DNA from: Inia geoffrensis
Lineage: Eukaryota; Chordata; Mammalia; Artiodactyla; Iniidae
Direction: 5' to 3'
NCBI GenBank assembly: GCA_036417435.1
Contig: JAZAQT010000229.1
Coordinates: 248,001 to 312,000, forward strand
Length of the DNA: 64,000 nt
In this document: positions 24,294-36,439 of the stretch, in pieces
How the letters are laid out: each line of letters starts with the position of its first letter
How positions within the stretch are numbered: position 1 is the first letter of the stretch
The notes under the pieces: model-generated
What the model was told of the DNA's origin: nothing
Databases searched by the model: none
Seen by the model: the letters and a program-made list of their open reading frames with translations, nothing else
Made by a program: the position numbers and the translations under genes

Positions 24294-26027
24294 GTCTCAC
24301 TTCCCACCGATCCAAAGGGCCGTCCGAAAAAAGTGTAAAATCCAGAGAGGCAGGACAGGCCATGGAGAACCGGCAGCCTTTTTATGCTGATGGGCGGGAT
24401 GTAAATTGACAACAGCCACTCTGGAGAAGTGGATGGTGTTTCCTGGAACAAAGAAAAAAACAAGCTAGAGAGCCTAGGGCACTTCCACTTATGGTGCTAT
24501 AGATTCGGAAAATTTAAATGAAAATGACACAGCCACACCAAAGTTTGGGGCTGCTCTGTGTACGGGATCCTTGACTATGGTACAACTTTAATAGCCGAGA
24601 AAGAGAAAAATGGATATAGAAGTTGTGGTACATCCCTACAATGGAATATCACTCAACAATGTAATCAATGGCAACAGACCAGTAGCAGCATAATGAGAGG
24701 ATTTAGTTATGATGATTCTAAGTGAAATAAGTCACACAGAAAAAGAAACATCATAAGATATCACTAATACCGGGAATGTAAACACGGCTACGCGTGAGCT
24801 GCATTTCAAAACAAAACAGAGTCTCACATTTACAAAAGAAACTTAGGCTTGCTTAAGGATAAAGGAGAGTGGGGAGGCTGCATAAAACCAGAGGTTGACA
24901 TTAGGACAGATACCATTCCATAAGCCAAATATATATTAGACAAGACCTACTCCTTGCTCAACCAAATGGACTCAACACCCCGTATTCAAAACCTAGGAAT
25001 ATGCCTGACTATGAAGAAAATTAAAACCCATACATTTATAGGTCTCCATAAGAAAATCATTTGTGTACAGCACCATACACACAGCAGTGTCAATAAGCTA
25101 AATCCCCTTATAAAAATAAATTTGAAAACAAAACACAAGGACTGTAAAATACAGAGAAATTCTTAAATAAGTCCTTCAGGGCTTGTGAGGAATCTTGGAT
25201 TTACCACCTCTACATCCACAGCTGGGGGAGAGATAAGGCTGGACACTTGGGGCTGATAGTATTGGTGAGGGAATGCAGACGCTTTGAGGTAATGGTGCAT
25301 GGTTCCCATTCCACGGGTCCCAAATCTCCACGTTTAAGGGATTTGCCCTTCAGCTAAAATATGCATGGAAAACCCAGAATATGGTCCACGAAGTGATCAG
25401 GCATAATTTCTAAAACTCATCGCCATTTTCGCCCCCTGATACCCGAGTTCGCCGTTCCAGATGCGATATTAACATTCTCCCCACTTGGAGAGTCAGTGCC
25501 TTTGACCTCTTGTTTGGCACAGTTTGCAATTTCTGTGGAAGATGAAGAGGAATAAGGAGAACCAATGAGCGGCTAACTCGATGTGTTTGGACGGGCACAT
25601 TGAACTCTGATTTCCCTACAGGAAGAAGAATTCACCAAAGGCTCAGCGTGCCATGCCGGAACGAGATTAAGGCCTGAAGCAATTCTTCGGTTTTGCGGTC
25701 AGCTCACAAGAAAGCGAGTTGAGAAAAGGAGATTTTTGGCACTGTAACTCACAATCCTGCAGAGTTCCAAATGACCCCTATCATCCAAAAATTTATTGAA
25801 GGAAGGCTGTGAAGAGGACTTGAACGCGACGCAGAATTGCAGAAAACAGGTATCAGGGGGTAGATAAGAATTGCTCTGAATGAGTAGGGAAAGAGGCAGC
25901 AGTTCGACAGTGATGCACTTGGCCAAAAAGGGCGTATGCGTTTTGTCCTGAATATATTCAGGAAAAAACGCATATGCCCTTTGGGGCCAACCAAGCAAGC
26001 CTGCAATGGAAATCCGCACTACAAGAA
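24294..26027 (+). repeat. Monomer 15 (hybrid, subtype I 5' part joined to subtype L 3' part)
   Basis: 1,734 bp. L1 part ~24,583-25,143; palindrome 25,919-25,990 with the four L-type mismatches. I markers run from the head through gcctgact at 25,001-25,010. L markers start at gtgtcaat (c at 25,091) and continue with gaaaacaaaac and gtaaaatacagag. The junction therefore lies between 25,009 and 25,091, inside the L1 tail. Confidence 0.9.
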
Positions 26028-27762
26028 GTCTCACTTCCCACCGATCAAAAGGGCCGTCTGAAAAAAGTGTAAAATCCAGAGAGGCAGGACAGGCCATGGA
26101 GAACCGGCAGCCTTGTTATTCTGATGGGCGGGATGTAAATTGCCAACAGCCACTCTGCAGAAGTGGATGGTGTTTCCTGGAACAAAGAAAAAACCAAGCT
26201 AGAGAGCCTAGGGCACTTCCACTTATGGTGCTATAGATTCGGAAAATTTAAATGAAAAAGACACAGCCACACCAAAGTTTGGGGCTGCTCTGTGTACGGG
26301 ATCCTTGACTATGGTACAACTTTAATAGCCCAGAAAGAGAAAAATGGATATAGAAGTTGTGGTACATGCCTCCAATGGAATATCACTCAACAATGAAATC
26401 AATGGCAACAGTTCAGTAGCAGCATAATGAGAGGATTTAGTTATGATGATTCTAAGTGAAATAAGTCACACAGAAAAAGAAACATCATAAGATATCACTA
26501 ATACCGGGAATGTAAACACGGCTACGTGTGAACTGCATTACAAAACACAACAGAGTCTTACATTTACAAAAGAAACTTATGCTTGCTTAAGGGGAAAGGA
26601 GAGTGGGGAGGCTGCATAAAACCAGAGGTTGACATTAGGACAGATACCATTCCATAAGCCAAATATATATTAGACAAGACCTACTCCTTGCTCAACCAAA
26701 TGGACTCAACACCCCGTATTCAAAACCTAGGAATATGCCTGACTATGAAGAAAATTAAAACCCATACATTTATAGGTCTCCATAAGAAAATCATTTGTGT
26801 ACAGCACCATACACACAGCAGTGTAAATAAGCTAAATCCCCTTATAAAAATAAATTTGAAAAACAAAACATAAGGACTGTGAAATAGAGAGAAATTCTTA
26901 AATAAGTCCTTCAGGGCTTGTGAGGAATCTTGGATTTACCACCTCTACATCCACAGCTGTGGGAGAGATAAGGCTGGACACTTGGGGCTGATACTATTGG
27001 TGAGGGAATGCAGACCCTTTGAGGTAATGGTGCATGGTTCCCATTCCACGGGTTCCAAATCTCCACGTTTAAGGGATTTATCCTTCAGCTAAAATATGCA
27101 TGGAAAACCCAGAATATGGTCCACGAAGTGATCAGGCATAATTTCTAAAACTCATCGCCATTTTCGCCCCCTGGTACTCGAGTTCGCCGTTCCAGATGCG
27201 ATATTAACATTCTCCCCACTTGGAGAGTCAGTGCCTTTGACCTCTTGTTTGGCACAGTTTGCAATTTCTTTGGAAGATGAACAGGAATAAGGAGAACGAA
27301 TGAGCGGCTAACTCGATGTGTTTCGACGGGCACATTGAACTCTGATTTCCCTACAGGAAGAAGAATTCACCAAAGGCTCAGCGTGCCATGCCGGAACGAG
27401 ATTAAGGCCTGAAGCAATTCTTCGGGTTTGCGGTCAGCTCACAAGAAAGCGAGTTGAGAAAAGGAGATTTTTGGCACTGTAACTCACAATCCTGCAGAGT
27501 TCCAAATGACCCCTATCATCCAAAAATTTATTGAAGGAAGTCTGTGAAGAGGACTTGAACGTGACGCAGAATTGCAGAAAACAGATATCAGGGGGTAGAT
27601 AAGAATTGCTCTGAAAGCGTAGGAAAACAGGCAGCAGTTCGACAGTGATGCACTTGGCCAAAAAGGGCGTATGCGTTTTTTCCTGAATATATTCAGGAAA
27701 AAACGCATACGCCCTTTTTGGCCAACCAAGCAAGCCTGCAATGGAAATCCGCACTCCAAGAA
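26028..27762 (+). repeat. Monomer 16 (subtype V)
   Basis: 1,735 bp. L1 part ~26,317-26,877; palindrome 27,654-27,725, perfect. It is nearly identical to monomer 14 at +3,469. Confidence 0.95.
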
Positions 27763-29498
27763 GTCTCACTTCCCACCGATCCAAAGGGCCGTCCGAAAAA
27801 AGTGTAAAATCCAGAGAGGCAGGACAGGCCATGGAGAACCGGCAGCCTTTTTATGCTGATGGGCGGGATGTAAATTGACAACAGCCACTCTGGAGAAGTG
27901 GATGGTGTTTCCTGGAACAAAGAAAAAAACAAGCTAGAGAGCCTAGGGCACTTCCACTTATGGTGCTATAGATTCGGAAAATTTAAATGAAAATGACACA
28001 GCCACACCAAAGTTTGGGGCTGCTCTGTGTACGGGATCCTTGACTATGGTACAACTTTAATAGCCGAGAAAGAGAAAAATGGATATAGAAGTTGTGGTAC
28101 ATCCCTACAATGGAATATCACTCAACAATGTAATCAATGGCAACAGACCAGTAGCAGCATAATGAGAGGATTTAGTTATGATGATTCTAAGTGAAATAAG
28201 TCACACAGAAAAAGAAACATCATAAGATATCACTAATACCGGGAATGTAAACACGGCTACGCGTGAGCTGCATTTCAAAACAAAACAGAGTCTCACATTT
28301 ACAAAAGAAACTTAGGCTTGCTTAAGGATAAAGGAGAGTGGGGAGGCTGCATAAAACCAGAGGTTGACATTAGGACAGATACCATTCCATAAGCCAAATA
28401 TATATTAGACAAGACCTACTCCTTGCTCAACCAAATGGACTCAACACCCCGTATTCAAAACCTAGGAATATGCCTGACTATGAAGAAAATTAAAACCCAT
28501 ACATTTATAGGTCTCCATAAGAAAATCCTTTGTGTACAGCACCATACACACAGCAGTGTAAATAAGCTAAATCCCCTTATAAAAATAAATTTGAAAAACA
28601 AAACACAAGGACTGTGAAATAGAGAGAAATTCTTAAATAAGTCCTTCAGGGCTTGTGAGGAATCTTGGATTTACCACCTCTACATCCACAGCTGTGGGAG
28701 AGATAAGGCTGGACACTTGGGGCTGATACTATTGGTGAGGGAATGCAGACCCTTTGAGGTAATGGTGCATGGTTCCCATTCCACGGGTCCCAAATCTCCA
28801 CGTTTAAGGGATTTATCCTTCAGCTAAAATATGCATGGAAAACCCAGAATATGGTCCACGAAGTGGTCAGGCATAATTTCTAAAACTCATCGCCATTTTC
28901 GTCCCCTGGTACTCGAGTTCGCAGTTCCAGATGCGATACTAACATTCTCCCCACTTGGAGAGTCAGTGCCTTTGACCTCTTGTTTGGCACAGTTTGCAAT
29001 TTCTGTGGGAGATGAAGAGGAATAAGGAGAAACAATGAGCGGCTAACTCGATGTATTTGGACGGGCACATTGAACTCTGATTTCCCTACAGGAAGAAGAA
29101 TTCACCAAAGGCTCAGCGTGCCATGCCGGAACGAGATTAAGGCCTGAAGCAATTCTTCGGGTTTGCGGTCAGCTCACAAGAAAGCGAGTTTAGAAAAGGA
29201 GATTTTTGGCACTGTAACTCACAATCCTGCAGAGTTCCAAAGGACCCCTATCATCCAAAAATTTATTGAAGGAAGGCTGTGAAGAGGACTTGAACGCGAC
29301 GCAGAATTGCAGAAAACAGATATCAGGGGGTAGATAAGAATTGCTCTGAATGAGTAGGAAAAGAGGCAGCAGTTCGACAGTGATGCACTTGGCCAAAAAG
29401 GGCGTATGCGTTTTGTCCTGAATATATTCAGGAAATAACGCATACGCCCTTTTGGGCCAACCAAGCAAGCCTGCAATGGAAATCCGCACTACAAGGAA
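27763..29498 (+). repeat. Monomer 17 (hybrid, subtype I with a P-type 3' end)
   Basis: 1,736 bp. L1 part ~28,052-28,612; palindrome 29,389-29,460 with three mismatched pairs. It is subtype I up to tgaatgagtag (last diagnostic 29,353). From gttttgtcc (29,415) through ttttgggcc and into the next head it is P. The switch is inside or just before the left palindrome arm. Confidence 0.9.
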
Positions 29499-31232
29499 GT
29501 CTCACTTCCCACCGATCCAAAGGGCCGTTTGAAAAAAGTGTAAAATCCAGAGAGGCAGGACATGCCATAGAGTACTGGCAGACTTGTTATGCTGATGGGC
29601 GGGATGTAAATTGCCAAAAACCACTCTGCAGAAGTGGATGGTGTTTCCTGGAACAAAGAAAAAACCAAGCTAGAGAGCCTAGGGCACTTCCACTTATGGT
29701 GCTATAGATTCGGAAAATTTAAATGAAAAAGACACAGCCACACCAAAGTTTGGGGCTGCTCTGTGTACGGGATCCTTGACTATGGTACAACTTTAATAGC
29801 CCAGAAAGAGAAAAATGGATATAGAAGTTGTGGTACATCCCTACAATGGAATATCACTCAACAATGAAATCAATGGCAACACACCAGTAGCAGCATAATG
29901 ACAGGATTTAGTTATGATGATTCTAAGTGAACTAAGTCACACAGAAAAAGAAACATCATAAGATATCACTAATACCGGGAATGTAAACACGGCTACGTGT
30001 GAACTGCATTACAAAACACAACAGAGTCTCACATTTACAAAAGAAACTTATGCTTGCTTAAGGGGAAAGGAGAGTGGGGAGGCTGCATAAAACCAGAGGT
30101 TCACATTAGGACAGATACCATTCCATAAGCCAAATATATATTAGACAAGACCTACTCCTTGCTCAACGAAATGGACTCAACACCCCGTATTCAAAACCTT
30201 GGAATATGCCTGAGTATGAAGAAAATTAAAACCCATACATTTATAGGTCTCCATAAGAAAATCATTTGTGTACAGCACCATACACACAGCAGTGTCAATA
30301 AGCTAAATCCCCTTATAAAAATAAATTTGAAAACAAAACACAAGGACTGTAAAATACAGAGAAATTCTTAAATAAGTCCTTCAGGGCTTGTGAGGAATCT
30401 TGGATTTACCACCTCTACATCCACAGCTGGGGGAGAGATAAGGCTGGACACTTGGGGCTGATAGTATTGGTGAGGGAATGCAGACCCTTTGAGGTAATGG
30501 TGCATGGTTCCCATTCCACGGGTCCCAAATCTCCACGTTTAAGGGATTTGCCCTTCAGCTAAAATATGCATGGAAAACCCAGAATATGGTCCACGAAGTT
30601 ATCAGGCATAATTTCTAAAACTCATCGCCATTTTCGCCCCCTGATACCCGAGTTCGCCGTTCCAGATGCGATATTAACATTCTCCCCACTTGGAGAGTCA
30701 GTGCCTTTGACCTCTTGTTTGGCACAGTTTGCAATTTCTGTGGAAGATGAAGAGGAATAAGGAGAACCAATGAGCGGCTAACTCGATGTGTTTGGACGGG
30801 CACATTGAACTCTGATTTCCCTACAGGAAGAAGAATTCACCAAAGGCTCAGCGTGCCATGCCGGAACGAGATTAAGGCCTGAAGCAATTCTTCGGTTTTG
30901 CGGTCAGCTCACAAGAAAGCGAGTTGAGAAAAGGAGATTTTTGGCACTGTAACTCACAATCCTGCAGAGTTCCAAATGACCCCTATCATCCAAAAATTTA
31001 TTGAAGGAAGGCTGTGAAGAGGACTTGAACGCGACGCAGAATTGCAGAAAACAGGTATCAGGGGGTAGATAAGAATTGCTCTGAATGAGTAGGGAAAGAG
31101 GCAGCAGTTCGACAGTGATGCACTTGGCCAAAAAGGGCGTATGCGTTTTGTCCTGAATATATTCAGGAAAAAACGCATATGCCCTTTGGGGCCAACCAAG
31201 CAAGCCTGCAATGGAAATCCGCACTACAAGAA
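29499..31232 (+). repeat. Monomer 18 (subtype L)
   Basis: 1,734 bp. L1 part ~29,788-30,348; palindrome 31,124-31,195 with the four L-type mismatches. Head gccgtttgaaaa and catagagtactgg as in monomer 13. Private: gccaaaaacc near 29,615 and ggcagtacagg near 31,289. Confidence 0.95.
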
Positions 31233-32967
31233 GTCTCACTTCCCACCGATCAAAAGGGCCGTCTGAAAAAAGTGTAAAATCCAGAGAGGCAGTACAGGCC
31301 ATGGAGAACCGGCAGCCTTGTTATTCTGATGGGCGGGATGTAAATTGCCAACAGCCACTCTGCAGAAGTGGACGGTGTTTCCTGGAACAAAGAAAAAACC
31401 AAGCTAGAGAGCCTAGGGCACTTCCACTTATGGTGCTATAGATTCGGAAAATTTAAATGAAAAAGACACAGCCACACCAAAGTTTGGGGCTGCTCTGTGT
31501 ACGGGATCCTTGACTATGGTACAACTTTAATAGCCCAGAAAGAGAAAAATGGATATAGAAGTTGTGGTACATGCCTCCAATGGAATATCACTCAACAATG
31601 AAATCAATGGCAACAGTTCAGTAGCAGCATAATGAGAGGATTTAGTTATGATGATTCTAAGTGAAATAAGTCACACAGAAAAAGAAACATCATAAGATAT
31701 CACTAATACCGGGAATGTAAACACGGCTACGTGTGAACTGCATTACAAAACACAACAGAGTCTTACATTTACAAAAGAAACTTATGCTTGCTTAAGGGGA
31801 AAGGAGAGTGGGGAGGCTGCATAAAACCAGAGGTTGACATTAGGACAGATACCATTCCATAAGCCAAATATATATTAGACAAGACCTACTCCTTGCTCAA
31901 CCAAATGGACTCAACACCCCGTATTCAAAACCTAGGAATATGCCTGACTATGAAGAAAATTAAAACCCATACATTTATAGGTCTCCATAAGAAAATCATT
32001 TGTGTACAGCACCATACACACAGCAGTGTCAATAAGCTAAATCCCCTTATAAAAATAAATTTGAAAAACAAAACATAAGGACTGTGAAATAGAGAGAAAT
32101 TCTTAAATAAGTCCTTCAGGGCTTGTGAGGAATCTTGGATTTACCACCTCTACATCCACAGCTGTGGGAGAGATAAGGCTGGACACTTGGGGCTGATACT
32201 ATTGGTGAGGGAATGCAGACCCTTTGAGGTAATGGTGCATGGTTCCCATTCCACGGGTTCCAAATCTCCACGTTTAAGGGATTTATCCTTCAGCTAAAAT
32301 ATGCATGGAAAACCCAGAATATGGTCCACGAAGTGATCAGGCATAATTTCTAAAACTCATCGCCATTTTCGCCCCCTGGTACTCGAGTTCGCCGTTCCAG
32401 ATGCGATATTAACATTCTCCCCACTTGGAGAGTCAGTGCCTTTGACCTCTTGTTTGGCACAGTTTGCAATTTCTTTGGAAGATGAACAGGAATAAGGAGA
32501 ACGAATGAGCGGCTAACTCGATGTGTTTCGACGGGCACATTGAACTCTGATTTCCCTACAGGAAGAAGAATTCACCAAAGGCTCAGCGTGCCATGCCGGA
32601 ACGAGATTAAGGCCTGAAGCAATTTTTCGGGTTTGCGGTCAGCTCACAAGAAAGCGAGTTGAGAAAAGGAGATTTTTGGCACTGTAACTCACAATCCTGC
32701 AGAGTTCCAAATGACCCCTATCATCCAAAAATTTATTGAAGGAAGTCTGTGAAGAGGACTTGAACGTGACGCAGAATTGCAGAAAACAGATATCAGGGGG
32801 TAGATAAGAATTACTCTGAAAGCGTAGGAAAACAGGCAGCAGTTCGACAGTGATGCACTTGGCCAAAAAGGGCGTATGCGTTTTTTCCTGAATATATTCA
32901 GGAAAAAACGCATACGCCCTTTTTGGCCAACCAAGCAAGCCTGCAATGGAAATCCGCACTCCAAGAA
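31233..32967 (+). repeat. Monomer 19 (subtype V)
   Basis: 1,735 bp. L1 part ~31,522-32,082; palindrome 32,859-32,930, perfect. Private: gcaatttttcggg near 32,620 and aattactctg near 32,809. Confidence 0.95.
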
Positions 32968-34703
32968 GTCTCACTTCCCACCGATCCAAAGGGCCGTCCG
33001 AAAAAAGTGTAAAATCCAGAGAGGCAGGACAGGCCATGGAGAACCGGCAGCCTTTTTATGCTGATGGGCGGGATGTAAATTGACAACAGCCACTCTGGAG
33101 AAGTGGATGGTGTTTCCTGGAACAAAGAAAAAAACAAGCTAGAGAGCCTAGGGCACTTCCACTTATGGTGCTATAGATTCGGAAAATTTAAATGAAAATG
33201 ACACAGCCACACCAAAGTTTGGGGCTGCTCTGTGTACGGGATCCTTGACTATGGTACAACTTTAATAGCCGAGAAAGAGAAAAATGGATATAGAAGTTGT
33301 GGTACATCCCTACAATGGAATATCACTCAACAATGTAATCAATGGCAACAGACCAGTAGCAGCATAATGAGAGGATTTAGTTATGATGATTCTAAGTGAA
33401 ATAAGTCACACAGAAAAAGAAACATCATAAGATATCACTAATACCGGGAATGTAAACACGGCTACGCGTGAGCTGCATTTCAAAACAAAACAGAGTCTCA
33501 CATTTACAAAAGAAACTTAGGCTTGCTTAAGGATAAAGGAGAGTGGGGAGGCTGCATAAAACCAGAGGTTGACATTAGGACAGATACCATTCCATAAGCC
33601 AAATATATATTAGACAAGACCTACTCCTTGCTCAACCAAATGGACTCAACACCCCGTATTCAAAACCTAGGAATATGCCTGACTATGAAGAAAATTAAAA
33701 CCCATACATTTATAGGTCTCCATAAGAAAATCATTTGTGTACAGCACCATACACACAGCAGTGTAAATAAGCTAAATCCCCTTATAAAAATAAATTTGAA
33801 AAACAAAACACAAGGACTGTGAAATAGAGAGAAATTCTTAAATAAGTCCTTCAGGGCTTGTGAGGAATCTTGGATTTACCACCTCTACATCCACAGCTGT
33901 GGGAGAGATAAGGCTGGACACTTGGGGCTGATACTATTGGTGAGGGAATGCAGACCCTTTGAGGTAATGGTGCATGGTTCCCATTCCACGGGTCCCAAAT
34001 CTCCACGTTTAAGGGATTTATCCTTCAGCTAAAATATGCATGGAAAACCCAGAATATGGTCCACGAAGTGGTCAGGCATAATTTCTAAAACTCATCGCCA
34101 TTTTCGTCCCCTGGTACTCGAGTTCGCAGTTCCAGATGCGATACTAACATTCTCCCCACTTGGAGAGTCAGTGCCTTTGACCTCTTGTTTGGCACAGTTT
34201 GCAATTTCTGTGGGAGATGAAGAGGAATAAGGAGAAACAATGAGCGGCTAACTCGATGTATTTGGATGGGCACATTGAACTCTGATTTCCCTACAGGAAG
34301 AAGAATTCACCAAAGGCTCAGCGTGCCATGCCGGAACGAGATTAAGGCCTGAAGCAATTCTTCGGGTTTGCGGTCAGCTCACAAGAAAGCGAGTTTAGAA
34401 AAGGAGATTTTTGGCACTGTAACTCACAATCCTGCAGAGTTCCAAAGGACCCCTATCATCCAAAAATTTATTGAAGGAAGGCTGTGAAGAGGACTTGAAC
34501 GCGACGCAGAATTGCAGAAAACAGATATCAGGGGGTAGATAAGAATTGCTCTGAATGAGTAGGAAAAGAGGCAGCAGTTCGACAGTGATGCACTTGGCCA
34601 AAAAGGGCGTATGCGTTTTTTCCTGAATATATTCAGGAAAAAACGCATACGCCCTTTTTGGCCAACCAAGCAAGCCTGCAATGGAAATCCGCACTACAAG
34701 GAA
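32968..34703 (+). repeat. Monomer 20 (subtype I)
   Basis: 1,736 bp. L1 part ~33,257-33,817; palindrome 34,594-34,665, perfect. It has all I markers including the cctttttatg head that follows V. ggatgggcac near 34,264 is shared only with monomer 21. Confidence 0.95.
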
Positions 34704-36439
34704 GTCTCACTTATAACCGATCCAAAGGGCCGTCCGAAAAATGTGTAAAATCCAGAGAGGCAGGACAGGCCATGGAGAACCGGCAGCCTTGTTATGCTGA
34801 TGGACCGGATGTAAATTGCCAACAGCCACTCTGGAGAAGTGGATGGTGTTTCCTGGAACAAAGAAAAAAACAAGCTAGAGAGCCTAGGGCACTTCCACTT
34901 ATGGTGCTATAGATTCGGAAAATTTAAATGAAAAAGACACAGCCACACCAAAGTTTGGGGCTGCTCTGTGTACGGGATCCTTGACTATGGTACAACTTTA
35001 ATAGCCGAGAAAGAGAAAAATGGATATAGAAGTTGTGGTACATCCCTACAATGGAATATCACTCAACAATGTAATCAATGGCAACAGACCAGTAGCAGCA
35101 TAATGAGAGGATTTAGTTATGATGATTCTAAGTGAAATAAGTCACACAGAAAAAGAAACATCATAAGATATCACTAATACCGGGAATGTAAACACGGCTA
35201 CGCGTGAGCTGCATTTCAAAACAAAACAGAGTCTCACATTTACAAAAGAAACTTAGGCTTGCTTAAGGATAAAGGAGAGTGGGGAGGCTGCATAAAACCA
35301 GAGGTTGACATTAGGACAGATACCATTCCATAAGCCAAATATATATTAGACAAGACCTACTCCTTGCTCAACCAAATGGACTCAACACCCCGTATTCAAA
35401 ACCTAGGAATATGCCTGACTATGAAGAAAATTAAAACCCATACATTTATAGGTCTCCATAAGAAAATCATTTGTGTACAGCACCATACACACAGCAGTGT
35501 AAATAAGCTAAATCCCCTTATAAAAATAAATTTGAAAAACAAAACACAAGGACTGTGAAATAGAGAGAAATTCTTAAATAAGTCCTTCAGGGCTTGTGAG
35601 GAATCTTGGATTTACCACCTCTACATCCACAGCTGTGGGAGAGATAAGGCTGGACACTTGGGGCTGATACTATTGGTGAGGGAATGCAGACCCTTTGAGG
35701 TAATGGTGCATGGTTCCCATTCCACGGGTCCCAAATCTCCACGTTTAAGGGATTTATCCTTCAGCTAAAATATGCATGGAAAACCCAGAATATGGTCCAC
35801 GAAGTGGTCAGGCATAATTTCTAAAACTCATCGCCATTTTCGTCCCCTGGTACTCGAGTTCGCAGTTCCAGATGCGATACTAACATTCTCCCCACTTGGA
35901 GAGTCAGTGCCTTTGACCTCTTGTTTGGCACAGTTTGCAATTTCTGTGGGAGATGAAGAGGAATAAGGAGAAACAATGAGCGGCTAACTCGATGTATTTG
36001 GATGGGCACATTGAACTCTGATTTCCCTACAGGAAGAAGAATTCACCAAAGGCTCAGCGTGCCATGCCGGAACGAGATTAAGGCCTGAAGCAATTCTTCG
36101 GGTTTGCGGTCAGCTCACAAGAAAGCGAGTTTAGAAAAGGAGATTTTTGGCACTGTAACTCACAATCCTGCAGAGTTCCAAAGGACCCCTATCATCCAAA
36201 AATTTATTGAAGGAAGGCTGTGAAGAGGACTTGAACGCGACGCAGAATTGCAGAAAACAGATATCAGGGGGTAGATAAGAATTGCTCTGAATGAGTAGGA
36301 AAAGAGGCAGCAGTTCGACAGTGATGCACTTGGCCAAAAAGGGCGTATGCGTTTTTTCCTGAATATATTCAGGAAAAAACGCATACGCCCTTTTTGGCCA
36401 ACCAAGCAAGCCTGCAATGGAAATCCGCACTACAAGGAA
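34704..36439 (+). repeat. Monomer 21 (hybrid, P-type head joined to subtype I body)
   Basis: 1,736 bp. L1 part ~34,993-35,553; palindrome 36,330-36,401, perfect. The head (cttataaccg, gaaaaatgtg, ggaccgg, aaaaagacac) is P-like; from gccgagaaag (g at 35,007) it is I. The junction is between ~34,935 and 35,007. This yields two I bodies in a row. Confidence 0.9.

Larger units (their letters stand above)
21622..28490 (+). repeat. Dimer tandem duplication, L(3')-V-I(5'), offset 3,469
   Basis: The stretch from mid-monomer 13 to mid-monomer 15 recurs from mid-monomer 15 to mid-monomer 17. Differences noticed are few, for example gaccctttgag (21,811) versus gacgctttgag (25,279), and gactggcac (23,857) versus gacgggcac. 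The middle boundary coincides with the hybrid junction in monomer 15. Confidence 0.8.
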
